This document shows positions 43,890 through 51,944 of a stretch of DNA of 64,000 nt, piece by piece; the stretch's first letter is position 1; each line of letters opens with the position of its first letter. The DNA is from JBCAWW01 sp039024315. GTDB taxonomy: Bacteria; Bacteroidota; Bacteroidia; J057. A program made the position numbers and the translations under genes. The DNA lies in the NCBI GenBank assembly GCA_039024315.1, contig JBCCQN010000001.1, positions 62,001-126,000 on the forward strand, read 5' to 3'. The notes under the pieces are model-generated. The model did not search any database, was not told the origin of the DNA, and saw only the letters and a list, made by a program, of their open reading frames with translations.

Positions 43890-44774
43890 ATGAAGAAATT
43901 ATTTTTTCTGGTAGCACTTGCTGCCATGCCTTTTTATGCCCTAAATGCTCAAAACCTTGATAGCACCCTCATGATTTTCGATTCGATCGAAAATTCATTT
44001 GAATACCAAACTGGGATCATAGAACTGGACCAAGGTAATGCCATCCTCACTGTTCCGACGGGTTTCCGTTACCTAGATCCTGAGCAAGCTAATTTTGTAT
44101 TGAGCGATTTATGGGGCAACCCCAGAGATGAAGATATCCTAGGCCTCTTGGTGCCTGAAAACAAGGGAGTTTTGGCTGCCGATAGCTGGGTTTTTACCAT
44201 CAATTATGATGAGATGGGTTATGTCGATGACGAAGATGCCCAGGATATCGACTATGACGATCTGCTCAAAGACCAGAAAAAGGATACCAAAGAAGCGAGT
44301 AAGCAGCGCCAAAAGCTAGGCTATGAAAGCATAGAGCTCATCGGTTGGGCCGCTGAACCTTATTACGATCAAAACCACAAAGTTTTGCATTGGGCCAAGG
44401 AACTCAACTTTGGTGGTGATAGTCTCAATACTTTGAACTACAATCTGCGCGTCCTAGGCCGCAAAGGGATCTTTTTACTCAATGCGGTCGCCAGTATGAG
44501 CGAATTACCCGAAGTTGAGCAAAATATCGACAAAGTGATTACGAGTGTTGAATTTGCCGAGGGCAGCCGTTATAGTGACTTTGATCCAGATGTAGATGAA
44601 GTAGCTGCCTGGACGGTAGGTGGTCTAGTGGCGGGCAAAGTTTTGGCCAAAGCAGGCTTTTTTGCTTTCCTAGCCAAGTTCTGGAAAATCATCGCTATTG
44701 CTATTGCCGGTGTAGGCGGTAGCATCTGGAAATTTATCCGTGGAGGGAAAAAAGAGGAAGAAGTTTCTGAATAG
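43890..44774 (+). CDS. DUF2167-family membrane protein
   Basis: A 294-residue protein: signal peptide (1-20) and a DUF2167 core (GNAILTVPTGFRYLDPEQAN, LGLLVPENKGVLAADSWVFT, YESIELIGWAAEPYYDQ, HWAKELNFGG). One or two C-terminal membrane helices follow (VGGLVAGKVLAKAGFFAFLA; KIIAIAIAGVGGSIWKFI), ending in a charged cytoplasmic tail. Members are widespread membrane proteins of unknown function. It converges on the ArsA-like gene with only 7 bases between the stops. Confidence 0.9.
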   Translation: MKKLFFLVALAAMPFYALNAQNLDSTLMIFDSIENSFEYQTGIIELDQGNAILTVPTGFRYLDPEQANFVLSDLWGNPRDEDILGLLVPENKGVLAADSWVFTINYDEMGYVDDEDAQDIDYDDLLKDQKKDTKEASKQRQKLGYESIELIGWAAEPYYDQNHKVLHWAKELNFGGDSLNTLNYNLRVLGRKGIFLLNAVASMSELPEVEQNIDKVITSVEFAEGSRYSDFDPDVDEVAAWTVGGLVAGKVLAKAGFFAFLAKFWKIIAIAIAGVGGSIWKFIRGGKKEEEVSE

Positions 44775-44781
44775 TTTGAGA

Positions 44782-45942
44782 TTAGTCCTTGCGGAGATTG
44801 ACTATCAACCAAGGATCTTCATACTCACAATCTTCTAATTCGAGAAAATTGGCGAAGCGTGGGAGAAAGACGTTCCGCCGGCGGTTGCCCAAATCAATCA
44901 CCAACTCATCGCCAAATTTTTGTACTTCAAAATCCGTCTCTTCTATCAAGGGGAGACGGATTTTGATTTCAAAGAAACCGTCTTTCTCTTTTACCTGAAG
45001 CGGCTTCTCATTATGGAAGATGAGGGTTGGGTCTTGCTCTTGATAGATGGAATTTCCAATCTGCTCTAAGAGTTCTAAACCAAAGACTTCCTCACCTTGG
45101 TGAGGGACTTTGAATATGGGGAGCGGCTGAAAGCTTTCTTGTATCTCCTCAAGATAGGTTTTTTGAGAAGCCACATACTTTTGAAAAAGTTTCCCTCCAC
45201 CGGTCGTAGGTAAAATACGGTTGACAATGATTGCGTCCACATTGTAGCCATATAATTGTAGATAGGTGTAAGCTCTCTTGGCCTCTTGTATCACCATCCG
45301 CTCCGGATTCGCCACCAATCTGATGGAAGTAACATCTGGATCGTGAAAAATCTGTTGCACTTTTTCCAGTTTTTCGAATAGTGCTTCTAATTCTTCATAG
45401 CCCTTATCAAGGGGAATGTCCATCGTTCTGCGCAGCACAGAACCAAAAGTCCTAATCGCAAATTTTTGCCCTGGAAATGCCTTGGTAAGCCAGCTTTGGG
45501 TAACCTGAGGAAGGCTTAAGAGGGTGAGCGTTTCGCCAGTAGGAGCAGAGTCAATAACTAATAGATCGTACTCTCCTTCGCTGTAAAACTTCTCTATCCA
45601 AAGAAAGGCAGAAGCTTCTTCCATACCCGGCAAAACAGATAGCTCTTCAGCAACCACATTATCTAGCCCTTGCCAACGAAAAATGGTGCGCATCAACTCA
45701 CGCATATTGCCCCAGTACTTTTTCATGGAGTAATACACGTCAAATTCTTGCCCGTACAAATTGGGGGCGATTTCTACTGGTTCTGGAGAAAGCTCCACAT
45801 CTAAGGCGTCGGAAAGGCTGTGGGCTGGATCCGTAGAGATAACCAAAGTTTTTATGCCTTGTTGAGCGGCCTGAAGAGCGGTTGCTGCTGCGGTAGTGGT
45901 TTTACCTACACCACCTTTGCCAGTAAAAAGTAAGATACGCAT
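44782..45942 (-). CDS. ArsA/Get3-family ATPase with C-terminal HSP20-like domain
   Basis: A 386-residue ATPase. Motifs: P-loop GKGGVGKTT (8-16), switch I DPAHSLSDALD, A-loop region IIVNRILP. The last 75 residues (KDGFFEIKIRLPLIEETDFE to WLIVNLRKD) match the ArsA-HSP20-like beta-sandwich found in bacterial and chloroplast homologues. No arsenic genes are nearby and the metal-binding Cys residues of true ArsA are not evident. A role in membrane-protein or lipid targeting is more likely than arsenite export. It is the last gene of the 44.8-49.0 kb operon, 6 bases after the SDR gene. Confidence 0.88.
   Translation of the reverse strand: MRILLFTGKGGVGKTTTAAATALQAAQQGIKTLVISTDPAHSLSDALDVELSPEPVEIAPNLYGQEFDVYYSMKKYWGNMRELMRTIFRWQGLDNVVAEELSVLPGMEEASAFLWIEKFYSEGEYDLLVIDSAPTGETLTLLSLPQVTQSWLTKAFPGQKFAIRTFGSVLRRTMDIPLDKGYEELEALFEKLEKVQQIFHDPDVTSIRLVANPERMVIQEAKRAYTYLQLYGYNVDAIIVNRILPTTGGGKLFQKYVASQKTYLEEIQESFQPLPIFKVPHQGEEVFGLELLEQIGNSIYQEQDPTLIFHNEKPLQVKEKDGFFEIKIRLPLIEETDFEVQKFGDELVIDLGNRRRNVFLPRFANFLELEDCEYEDPWLIVNLRKD
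45423..45441 (-). repeat. Palindrome-like copy inside the ArsA-like gene
   Basis: On the minus strand: GTGCTGCGCAGAACGATG, with CTGC-GCAG core and AACGAT tail; it codes for SVLRRTM. Confidence 0.45.
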
Positions 45943-45948
45943 ACAGTC

Positions 45949-46797
45949 CTAACCCTTAGTGCCTTGAACTGTTTGTAGTTCTCCCTCAGATTGTTCGCGA
46001 AATTGATCCATGCGAGCCAGCATAAATCGATGCATCAAGCCAGGTGCGAAGCGAGCTAGGATATGCATCAATTTGCCCACGGGGGTCATAATAATTTTGC
46101 TTTTGCGTTTCGCGGCCATTTTGAGAATCAAGCTTGCTGTCTGGGCCTGCGTGAGCTTTTTGATGCCTTGTCTTTGTGGGAGGTAGGCTTTGACTCCGTT
46201 GGCGTCGAGGATTTCTTTATCAGGATCGTTTTCCGTAAAACCTACATAGGCATGTCCTACATAAACGCCATGCTCTTTAAACTCCAAGCGGAGACTTTGA
46301 CAAAGGGCTGTGAGCGACATTTTGGTCATGGAATACAGACTATTGTAAGGTAAACCATAAAGTCCGGCCAAACTCCCTACCATAACCACCCCGCCTTTAC
46401 TCGCTTTGAGAGCATCAAGGGCCGCACGGGTAGTGAAAATAGAACCCATCACATTGACTTGAAACAGTTTTTCAAACACATAAGATTCTACGGTTTCAAA
46501 CTTGCCACGAGTGGTCATGGCCGCATTATTGATCAGCAGGTCTAGTTGGCCAAAATGAGCTACCGTATCATCGATCAATCTTCTGGCGTCTTCCCAAGAA
46601 CCAATATCCCCTTGGATCGCTAAGGGCTCATAACCCATTTCCTTGAGTTCTGTTTCCGCTTGATCAAGTCTGCTTTGGTTGCGACCATTGAGGACAACCT
46701 TTGCGCCTGATTGGGCTAGTTGGAGGGCGAGGGTTTTGCCGATGCCCATACTTGAGCCCGTGATGATGACAACTTTATCTTTAAAATGTGGATGCAT
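45949..46797 (-). CDS. Short-chain dehydrogenase/reductase (classical SDR)
   Basis: A 282-residue NAD(P)-dependent enzyme: nucleotide motif TGSSMGIGK (13-21), structural NNAA, catalytic Ser in GSLAGLYG, and YxxxK in LYSMTKMSL. The C-terminal portion contains a hydrophobic/basic extension (KLMHILARFAPGLMHRFML), possibly membrane-associated, as in ketoreductases acting on lipids. It lies between another SDR and the ArsA gene with 6-base gaps on both sides. Substrate unknown; lipid or sphingolipid reduction is one possibility. Confidence 0.9.
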   Translation of the reverse strand: MHPHFKDKVVIITGSSMGIGKTLALQLAQSGAKVVLNGRNQSRLDQAETELKEMGYEPLAIQGDIGSWEDARRLIDDTVAHFGQLDLLINNAAMTTRGKFETVESYVFEKLFQVNVMGSIFTTRAALDALKASKGGVVMVGSLAGLYGLPYNSLYSMTKMSLTALCQSLRLEFKEHGVYVGHAYVGFTENDPDKEILDANGVKAYLPQRQGIKKLTQAQTASLILKMAAKRKSKIIMTPVGKLMHILARFAPGLMHRFMLARMDQFREQSEGELQTVQGTKG

Positions 46798-46803
46798 CTA
46801 GCC

Positions 46804-47799
46804 TTATTTTTTGAGGTAACCATTAGCAAAAAACCAATCAAAGGCTTCCTGCATTGCTTCCTTGATAGGGGTTTGGGGCATATTGAGCTCTGCGATGGCT
46901 TTGGCTGGAGAAAAGAAATGGGAGTCGCAAGCTACTTTCGCCATTTCGTAGGTAATCTTAGGGGCTTTGCCGGTGATTTTGCCAAAAAGGCTGGCAAACC
47001 ATCCGGTAAGAAGGATCATGAAGTTGGGGAGGGTTTTTTGGGGTTGAGGCTTTTGAGTGAGTTCTTCCAGTAGCCCAAAAGCTTGGACATAACTCATGTT
47101 TTGCCCACCGGCGATGTAACATTCTCCGATTCTACCTTGATGCAGGGCATTCACCGTAGCTGTGGCTACATCTTTGACTGCAACCCAATTGCGGCCCCCT
47201 TTGGTACAAAAAGGAGGTGGATTTTGCCAAGCTGCAACCAAGACGGCTCCTGAACTCGGCTTAGTATCATAAGGCCCGATCATAAAAGTGGGATTGATGA
47301 CCAAAGCAGGTAAAGCTTTTTCCTTCACGGCTTTGATGATCTCATTTTGTCCGGCCAGCTTGCTATTGATATAGTCAAGTCCATACTTTTCGCCTTTCCA
47401 AGGAGTGCTCTCTGTCCCAGGTTGGGTCTCAGTACCAAAACCAAATGAGCTGGCACTACCAATGCAGACCATACGCTTAATCTTATGCTTTAGGACTTGC
47501 TCGATGAGATTTTGCGTCCCTTTGACATTGACTGCAAAATATTTCTCGCCCTTGGCCGGCCATACATCAGTCAAGCCAGCAACGTGAATGACATAATCAT
47601 TGCCTGTAACGGCTTTATCTAGAGACTCGATATTGAGGAGGTCTCCAATGTGCTGTTCAATTGGCAGTTCGTCTAGACTGGGAAATTGTCTTCCCTCTTG
47701 CACTAATGCGCTTACTTTATACCCTTGCTCCAACAGTAATCTGACGACATTATTGCCAAGCAATCCGTCCGCTCCTGTTACCAAAACACGCTTATCCAT
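46804..47799 (-). CDS. NAD-dependent epimerase/dehydratase (extended SDR)
   Basis: A 331-residue enzyme of the extended SDR group, closest in style to dihydroflavonol reductase/3-beta-hydroxysteroid dehydrogenase-like proteins. Motifs: GADGLLGNN (nucleotide, residues about 7-15), VIHVAGLTDVW, catalytic YINSK and the NPTFMIGPYDT segment. ATG 47799 is chosen; a TTG one codon earlier is less likely. It overlaps the upstream lipoprotein gene by 8 bases, which indicates translational coupling. Together with the next SDR it could reduce successive intermediates of one pathway. Confidence 0.9.
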   Translation of the reverse strand: MDKRVLVTGADGLLGNNVVRLLLEQGYKVSALVQEGRQFPSLDELPIEQHIGDLLNIESLDKAVTGNDYVIHVAGLTDVWPAKGEKYFAVNVKGTQNLIEQVLKHKIKRMVCIGSASSFGFGTETQPGTESTPWKGEKYGLDYINSKLAGQNEIIKAVKEKALPALVINPTFMIGPYDTKPSSGAVLVAAWQNPPPFCTKGGRNWVAVKDVATATVNALHQGRIGECYIAGGQNMSYVQAFGLLEELTQKPQPQKTLPNFMILLTGWFASLFGKITGKAPKITYEMAKVACDSHFFSPAKAIAELNMPQTPIKEAMQEAFDWFFANGYLKK

Positions 47800-48994
47800 C
47801 AATGGTGATTTTTACGATTTGAATTTGATTTTGTGGCTCTGTCGCTGTCCAAGCCAGCCACATATTCTTTTGCCAGTACAATAATTGGGGAAAGCCGCTC
47901 TTCCTTCTAGGATTGATTTCGTGAATATTTATCGGAGGACTTTTGGTCCCGTCGGCTGTAAAAGTGCAAAATTGTATCTGCGCAGTATCCTGCGTTTTTC
48001 TTATCCAACTCACCCAAGGCCGATTTTGTTGATCCAACTCAATATCAACTCTTCCCAAAGCTTGGGCTGCATCGATCAATGTTGGTTTGCTAAAAGTCTC
48101 GCCTGCATCAAAGGAGAGGCTTCCCAAAACCCTTGCTTCCCCTCCTGCAGAGGTAAACCAGGCTACCGCCAAGGTATCGCCCCTGGCCGCTATGGCAGGG
48201 CCATTTACTGGACAAGCGTTAATCTGCCAATTGTCTTTGTGCAGAGGGCTAGGATCTGTCCAGTCTTCGCCTACTTGGCGTACTATATATATGTCTCTTA
48301 CTTCCTCCGGAGAACGATCCCGATAAACGGCCACAAGGCCCTGACTACTCATCGCCATGTCGGTCTGGCAACAATCGCAAATCCTGCGGTCCAAAAATCG
48401 AGTCGGGCTGACCTTGCCATCTCGATCAATCAGGCCAAAGCCTAACATCATGTTTTCATTGCCGCCATCAGTATAATTTCTGCCATCTAACCAGATCGCG
48501 GCTAAGCGTTCCCCGTCAAGGGGTACAAAAGAAGGAAAACCATGCTCCGTAGTTGAGGTGTCTTGATAAGGCTGAAAAGCTTCACTCCATGTCTTCCCTT
48601 CTTTAGATAGCCTGATTTTGATGTCATAAGCATAGGGCTCAGGGCTAGATTTTTCTAATGTGTGCAAGAGCAATGTCTGTTTGCCCCAAGTTGTAAGTGA
48701 AGGGTAATCTGCCCAGTTGACAAACCAGTCGTTACCTACTGCTGCCGTCTGAAACTTGGACCAGCTGCCTCCATCAAAGGCAGCATAACGATAATGGCTT
48801 TGCCCGCTGTCCGATTCATGGAGCCAGCCCAACCACAACTGATCAGCATTTGCCGTTAGAGAAGGAAATACTGAGGAAGAACTAGCTGGATTAGGAAGAA
48901 TTTCTACATTGACTTCAGGCCAACTTGGAAGCCCCTCGCAGGCGAACAAACTGCTGAGCAGTATTACAATAAAGTAGAAATTCCGTATTTTCAT
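47792..48994 (-). CDS. Sialidase-fold (BNR/Asp-box) lipoprotein
   Basis: A 400-residue lipoprotein (SSLFAC lipobox). It has beta-propeller repeats with Asp-box-like turns: SFDAGETFSKP, LSKEGKTWSEAF, FDGGSWSKF. This fold is shared by exo-sialidases and many non-enzymatic binding proteins; the catalytic Arg triad and Tyr-Glu pair cannot be confirmed by eye. A paired Cys motif CDCCQTDM lies in one blade. It is the first gene of the operon running to 44782; its start is 36 bases from the divergent sulfatase gene. Confidence 0.82.
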   Translation of the reverse strand: MKIRNFYFIVILLSSLFACEGLPSWPEVNVEILPNPASSSSVFPSLTANADQLWLGWLHESDSGQSHYRYAAFDGGSWSKFQTAAVGNDWFVNWADYPSLTTWGKQTLLLHTLEKSSPEPYAYDIKIRLSKEGKTWSEAFQPYQDTSTTEHGFPSFVPLDGERLAAIWLDGRNYTDGGNENMMLGFGLIDRDGKVSPTRFLDRRICDCCQTDMAMSSQGLVAVYRDRSPEEVRDIYIVRQVGEDWTDPSPLHKDNWQINACPVNGPAIAARGDTLAVAWFTSAGGEARVLGSLSFDAGETFSKPTLIDAAQALGRVDIELDQQNRPWVSWIRKTQDTAQIQFCTFTADGTKSPPINIHEINPRRKSGFPQLLYWQKNMWLAWTATEPQNQIQIVKITIDG

Positions 48995-49030
48995 TCTGCG
49001 AAAATAGGAAAACTACTACTACTAAACCCA

Positions 49031-50410
49031 ATGAGAACTGCAATAGGAATCCTAAGCCTCCTTCTTCTGATAGGCGGCTGTGATGCTCCTTCACCAATAC
49101 AATCAAGCCAGAAACAACCTAACATCATTATCATTTTTGCAGATGATTTGGGTTATGGGGATCTCGGGACCTATGGCCATCCTAGCATCCGTACTCCGCA
49201 TTTGGACCAAATGGCTGCCAATGGGATCAAAATGACCCAGTTTTATGCGGCCGCTTCCGTCTGTACGCCCAGTAGGGCTGGATTGATGACCGGACGCCTG
49301 CCTATCCGCTCAGGCATGTGTAGTGCCAAACGTAGGGTACTCTTTCCTGACTCTGATGGCGGTTTGCCGGCCAGCGAGATTACCATCGCTAAGGGCCTAA
49401 AATCGGTAGGTTATGCCACCGCTTGTGTAGGTAAGTGGCATTTGGGGCATAATCATCCCTATCTGCCCACCGACCACGGTTTTGACGAATACTTTGGTAT
49501 TCCCTACAGTAATGACATGAGCCCTCGTGAAAATGATTGGAAGGGGGCACAGCATTTTCCTAGCATACCGCTGATGGAAGGAGATAGTGTCGTAGAAACC
49601 AGACCAGATCAAGCTAAGTTGACGCAGCGCTACACCGAAAAAGCTTTAGATTTTATTAGTCGCAATCAATCAAAACCGTTCTTTTTGTATTTCCCCCATA
49701 CTTTCCCGCATGTACCGCTTTATGCCAATGAGTCTTTTGCGGGTAAAAGTCTCAGAGGCCTTTATGGTGATGTGGTGGAGGAAATCGATTGGAGTGTCGG
49801 GCAAATTATCGCTAAGCTAGAAGAATTAGGCCTCAGCGAAAATACTCTGGTCGTATTTACCAGCGATAATGGTCCTTGGCTCGTTATGAAAGAGAAGGGT
49901 GGTTCGGCAGGACTTTTACGACAAGGCAAAGGTTCTAGCTGGGAAGGCGGTCAGAGAGAACCATTTGTCGCGCAATGGCCAGGAGTTATTCCGGCTGGAA
50001 AGACAAGTAGCGCTATTGCTTCAACCATGGATTTACTTCCAACTTGCTTTACTTTGGCGGGGGCGGCTTTGCCGAACGATAGAGTCTATGATGGTAGGGA
50101 TCTGATGCCCGTCTTAAAAGGGGAAAGCGAGACTCTGCATGAAGATTTTCCCTACTTCTTAGGAGATGAGCTGTTTGCGTATCGACAAGGCCCGTGGAAA
50201 ATCCATTTCAAAACCCTTACTCCCTATATTGGTGAGCCTAAGGTAGCGCACGATCCTCCTTTGCTGTATCATTTGGAACATGATCCCAGCGAGCAGCATA
50301 ATTTGGCGGCTGATCATCCTGAGATTCTTAAGGAATTGAAGCTCAAAGCAATGTCTTTTCTTTCCTCGATTGATAGTGTACCCTCTCAACTAGAAAAACG
50401 CCTTCCTTAA
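49031..50410 (+). CDS. Sulfatase (arylsulfatase family), lipoprotein
   Basis: A 459-residue lipoprotein (signal LLLIGGC). The sulfatase signature CTPSRAGLMTGR has the Cys (residue 78) that is oxidised to formylglycine, and the N-terminal metal site IIFADDLGYGD and later VVFTSDNGPW are intact. It hydrolyses sulfate esters of glycans at the cell surface or in the periplasm. An anaerobic or aerobic formylglycine-generating enzyme must be supplied from elsewhere. It heads a plus-strand group (49-56.3 kb) with a beta-propeller protein, a sugar-dehydrogenase fusion and an isomerase, consistent with degradation of a sulfated sugar. Confidence 0.93.
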   Translation: MRTAIGILSLLLLIGGCDAPSPIQSSQKQPNIIIIFADDLGYGDLGTYGHPSIRTPHLDQMAANGIKMTQFYAAASVCTPSRAGLMTGRLPIRSGMCSAKRRVLFPDSDGGLPASEITIAKGLKSVGYATACVGKWHLGHNHPYLPTDHGFDEYFGIPYSNDMSPRENDWKGAQHFPSIPLMEGDSVVETRPDQAKLTQRYTEKALDFISRNQSKPFFLYFPHTFPHVPLYANESFAGKSLRGLYGDVVEEIDWSVGQIIAKLEELGLSENTLVVFTSDNGPWLVMKEKGGSAGLLRQGKGSSWEGGQREPFVAQWPGVIPAGKTSSAIASTMDLLPTCFTLAGAALPNDRVYDGRDLMPVLKGESETLHEDFPYFLGDELFAYRQGPWKIHFKTLTPYIGEPKVAHDPPLLYHLEHDPSEQHNLAADHPEILKELKLKAMSFLSSIDSVPSQLEKRLP

Positions 50411-50446
50411 GGTTTTTTACTATTTTTAGGCAAAAATACATACTCT

Positions 50447-51841
50447 ATGCGCAGCTTTTTGAGCTTGATCTTTTTTAGCTTCCTTCTAAATCTTCCTGCT
50501 CAGAATGGGGGCGATAGCAATGCGGATCAAGTGCATCCTCGATTGCAAATCACCAATCTAAAAGGAGGAGAATTCCAACCCAGAACGGGAGGACTTGCCC
50601 TCGATGATCAAGGCCAACTCTATCTCTGTACGTGGACTACTGCTGGCTCTGTCTATCGTCATTCGGGCAAAATTGGAGATACAACGGCCACGCGTATTGC
50701 TGCTGGCCTAGCCGAACCCTTAGGATTACAATTTTATCAAGGTGATCTGTACGTAGCCCAACGGCAAGAATTGACTCGCCTGCGTGATCTCAATCAGGAT
50801 GGCATCTATGATGCATACGAAACAGTATATAGCACATGGCCCCAAAGTGGTAATTTTCACGAGTTGGCCTTTGGTATGCCGATGATTGGAGATCATTTTC
50901 TCATTGGCCTTTCTTTGCCTACCAAATCTAGCGGCGAACTAGTAACAGAATTGAGTGAGGGCCGCGGTCTAATCATGAAAATCAAGGCTGATGGTGAGGC
51001 AGCTACTTTTGCTTCGGGCTTAAATACGCCCTCTGGTCTAAGCAAAGTTTTTGAGGATCAATTATTGGTGACCGACCAATTGGGCAAAAACTTTCAGGCG
51101 GCTCGACTACTGTTTTTGGGCGAGGGAGAGGACGCGGGTTTCCATGCTGGAACGCTAAATGCTGAGGCGATGAGTCCTTTGTTGTGGGTGCCTCGCAACA
51201 ATGTATTTGAAAAACCCGGACAAGCGATCATGCTCTCGGCCGGACCCTATGAAGGGCAAATTTTCTTTGGAGACGTTGTTGGGGGAGGTTTGGCGCGAGT
51301 GAGCCTGGAAGAGGTAAACGGTCAATACCAAGGCTGCCTATATAAATTTAGTAGGGGTTTTGATGCCGGGATTTTTCGGATCGTCGAAGGGAGAGATGGC
51401 CAACTCTATTTAGGTGGGATCGATGGAACCGGAAATTGGGGCTTTCCTCGCTTTCAACGCATCGCTCTCCATCGGGTCGATTGGCAAGAAGCGAAAGCCT
51501 TCGAATTATCGCAAGTAAAAGCGCGCGCCAATGGATTCGTCTTGGAGTTTTCAGCTCCCATCGCAGATGCCGTTCAGGACACGAGTTTGCATATCAAACT
51601 CAACCAATGGCATTACCAATCTGATGGCAGTAGATCCGCCGTAGAAAGCATCGAAATTGACAGCATCAGTTTTTCCGACAATCGTAAAGAAGTCTTTGTC
51701 CAGTGTGCTCAACTTAGTTCACAAAAGGTGGTGCACTTACAATTAAACGAACTGCTCCTGAGTCAAGCTGGGGATATGATCCTCAATCCAGAGGCTTGGT
51801 ATACCCTCAATGAAATACCGGATAAGAGTGGGCCTAATTAA
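50447..51841 (+). CDS. Secreted beta-propeller protein, sugar-dehydrogenase-like
   Basis: A 464-residue exported protein: signal peptide (1-19) then a propeller with repeated blades (GLALDDQGQLYLCTWTTAGS; LGLQFYQGDLYVAQRQELTR; SGLSKVFEDQLLVTDQLGKN; GIFRIVEGRDGQLYLGGIDG). The FRIVEGRDG and AGPYEGQIFFGDVVGGGL segments are shared with parts of heme-containing, ThuA-linked sugar dehydrogenases. Its C-terminal 120 residues are a beta-sandwich. No own catalytic motif is clear, so it may be a non-oxidising partner. It follows the sulfatase by 36 bases. Confidence 0.82.
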   Translation: MRSFLSLIFFSFLLNLPAQNGGDSNADQVHPRLQITNLKGGEFQPRTGGLALDDQGQLYLCTWTTAGSVYRHSGKIGDTTATRIAAGLAEPLGLQFYQGDLYVAQRQELTRLRDLNQDGIYDAYETVYSTWPQSGNFHELAFGMPMIGDHFLIGLSLPTKSSGELVTELSEGRGLIMKIKADGEAATFASGLNTPSGLSKVFEDQLLVTDQLGKNFQAARLLFLGEGEDAGFHAGTLNAEAMSPLLWVPRNNVFEKPGQAIMLSAGPYEGQIFFGDVVGGGLARVSLEEVNGQYQGCLYKFSRGFDAGIFRIVEGRDGQLYLGGIDGTGNWGFPRFQRIALHRVDWQEAKAFELSQVKARANGFVLEFSAPIADAVQDTSLHIKLNQWHYQSDGSRSAVESIEIDSISFSDNRKEVFVQCAQLSSQKVVHLQLNELLLSQAGDMILNPEAWYTLNEIPDKSGPN

Positions 51842-51893
51842 AAATAGCAAAGCCAACAGCAAAAGCGCACCAATTAGTCTCATTTGCTATATA

Positions 51894-51901
51894 TAAGTTT
51901 G
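51894..51901 (+). promoter_or_regulatory. Candidate -7 box before the ThuA fusion gene
   Basis: TAAGTTTG matches TAnnTTTG in the 103-base gap upstream of the 51945 start, leaving a leader of about 38 bases. No clear -33 box at normal spacing. Confidence 0.35.
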
Positions 51902-51944
51902 TAGATTTATACTTGAGATTAATAGGTGTGTATATACTACTACG

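Noticed and set aside
44782..45942. Arsenite-export ATPase (arsA proper)
   Set aside because: No arsR, arsB, arsC or arsD nearby, only one ATPase half and no evident arsenite-binding cysteines; called an ArsA/Get3-family ATPase instead.
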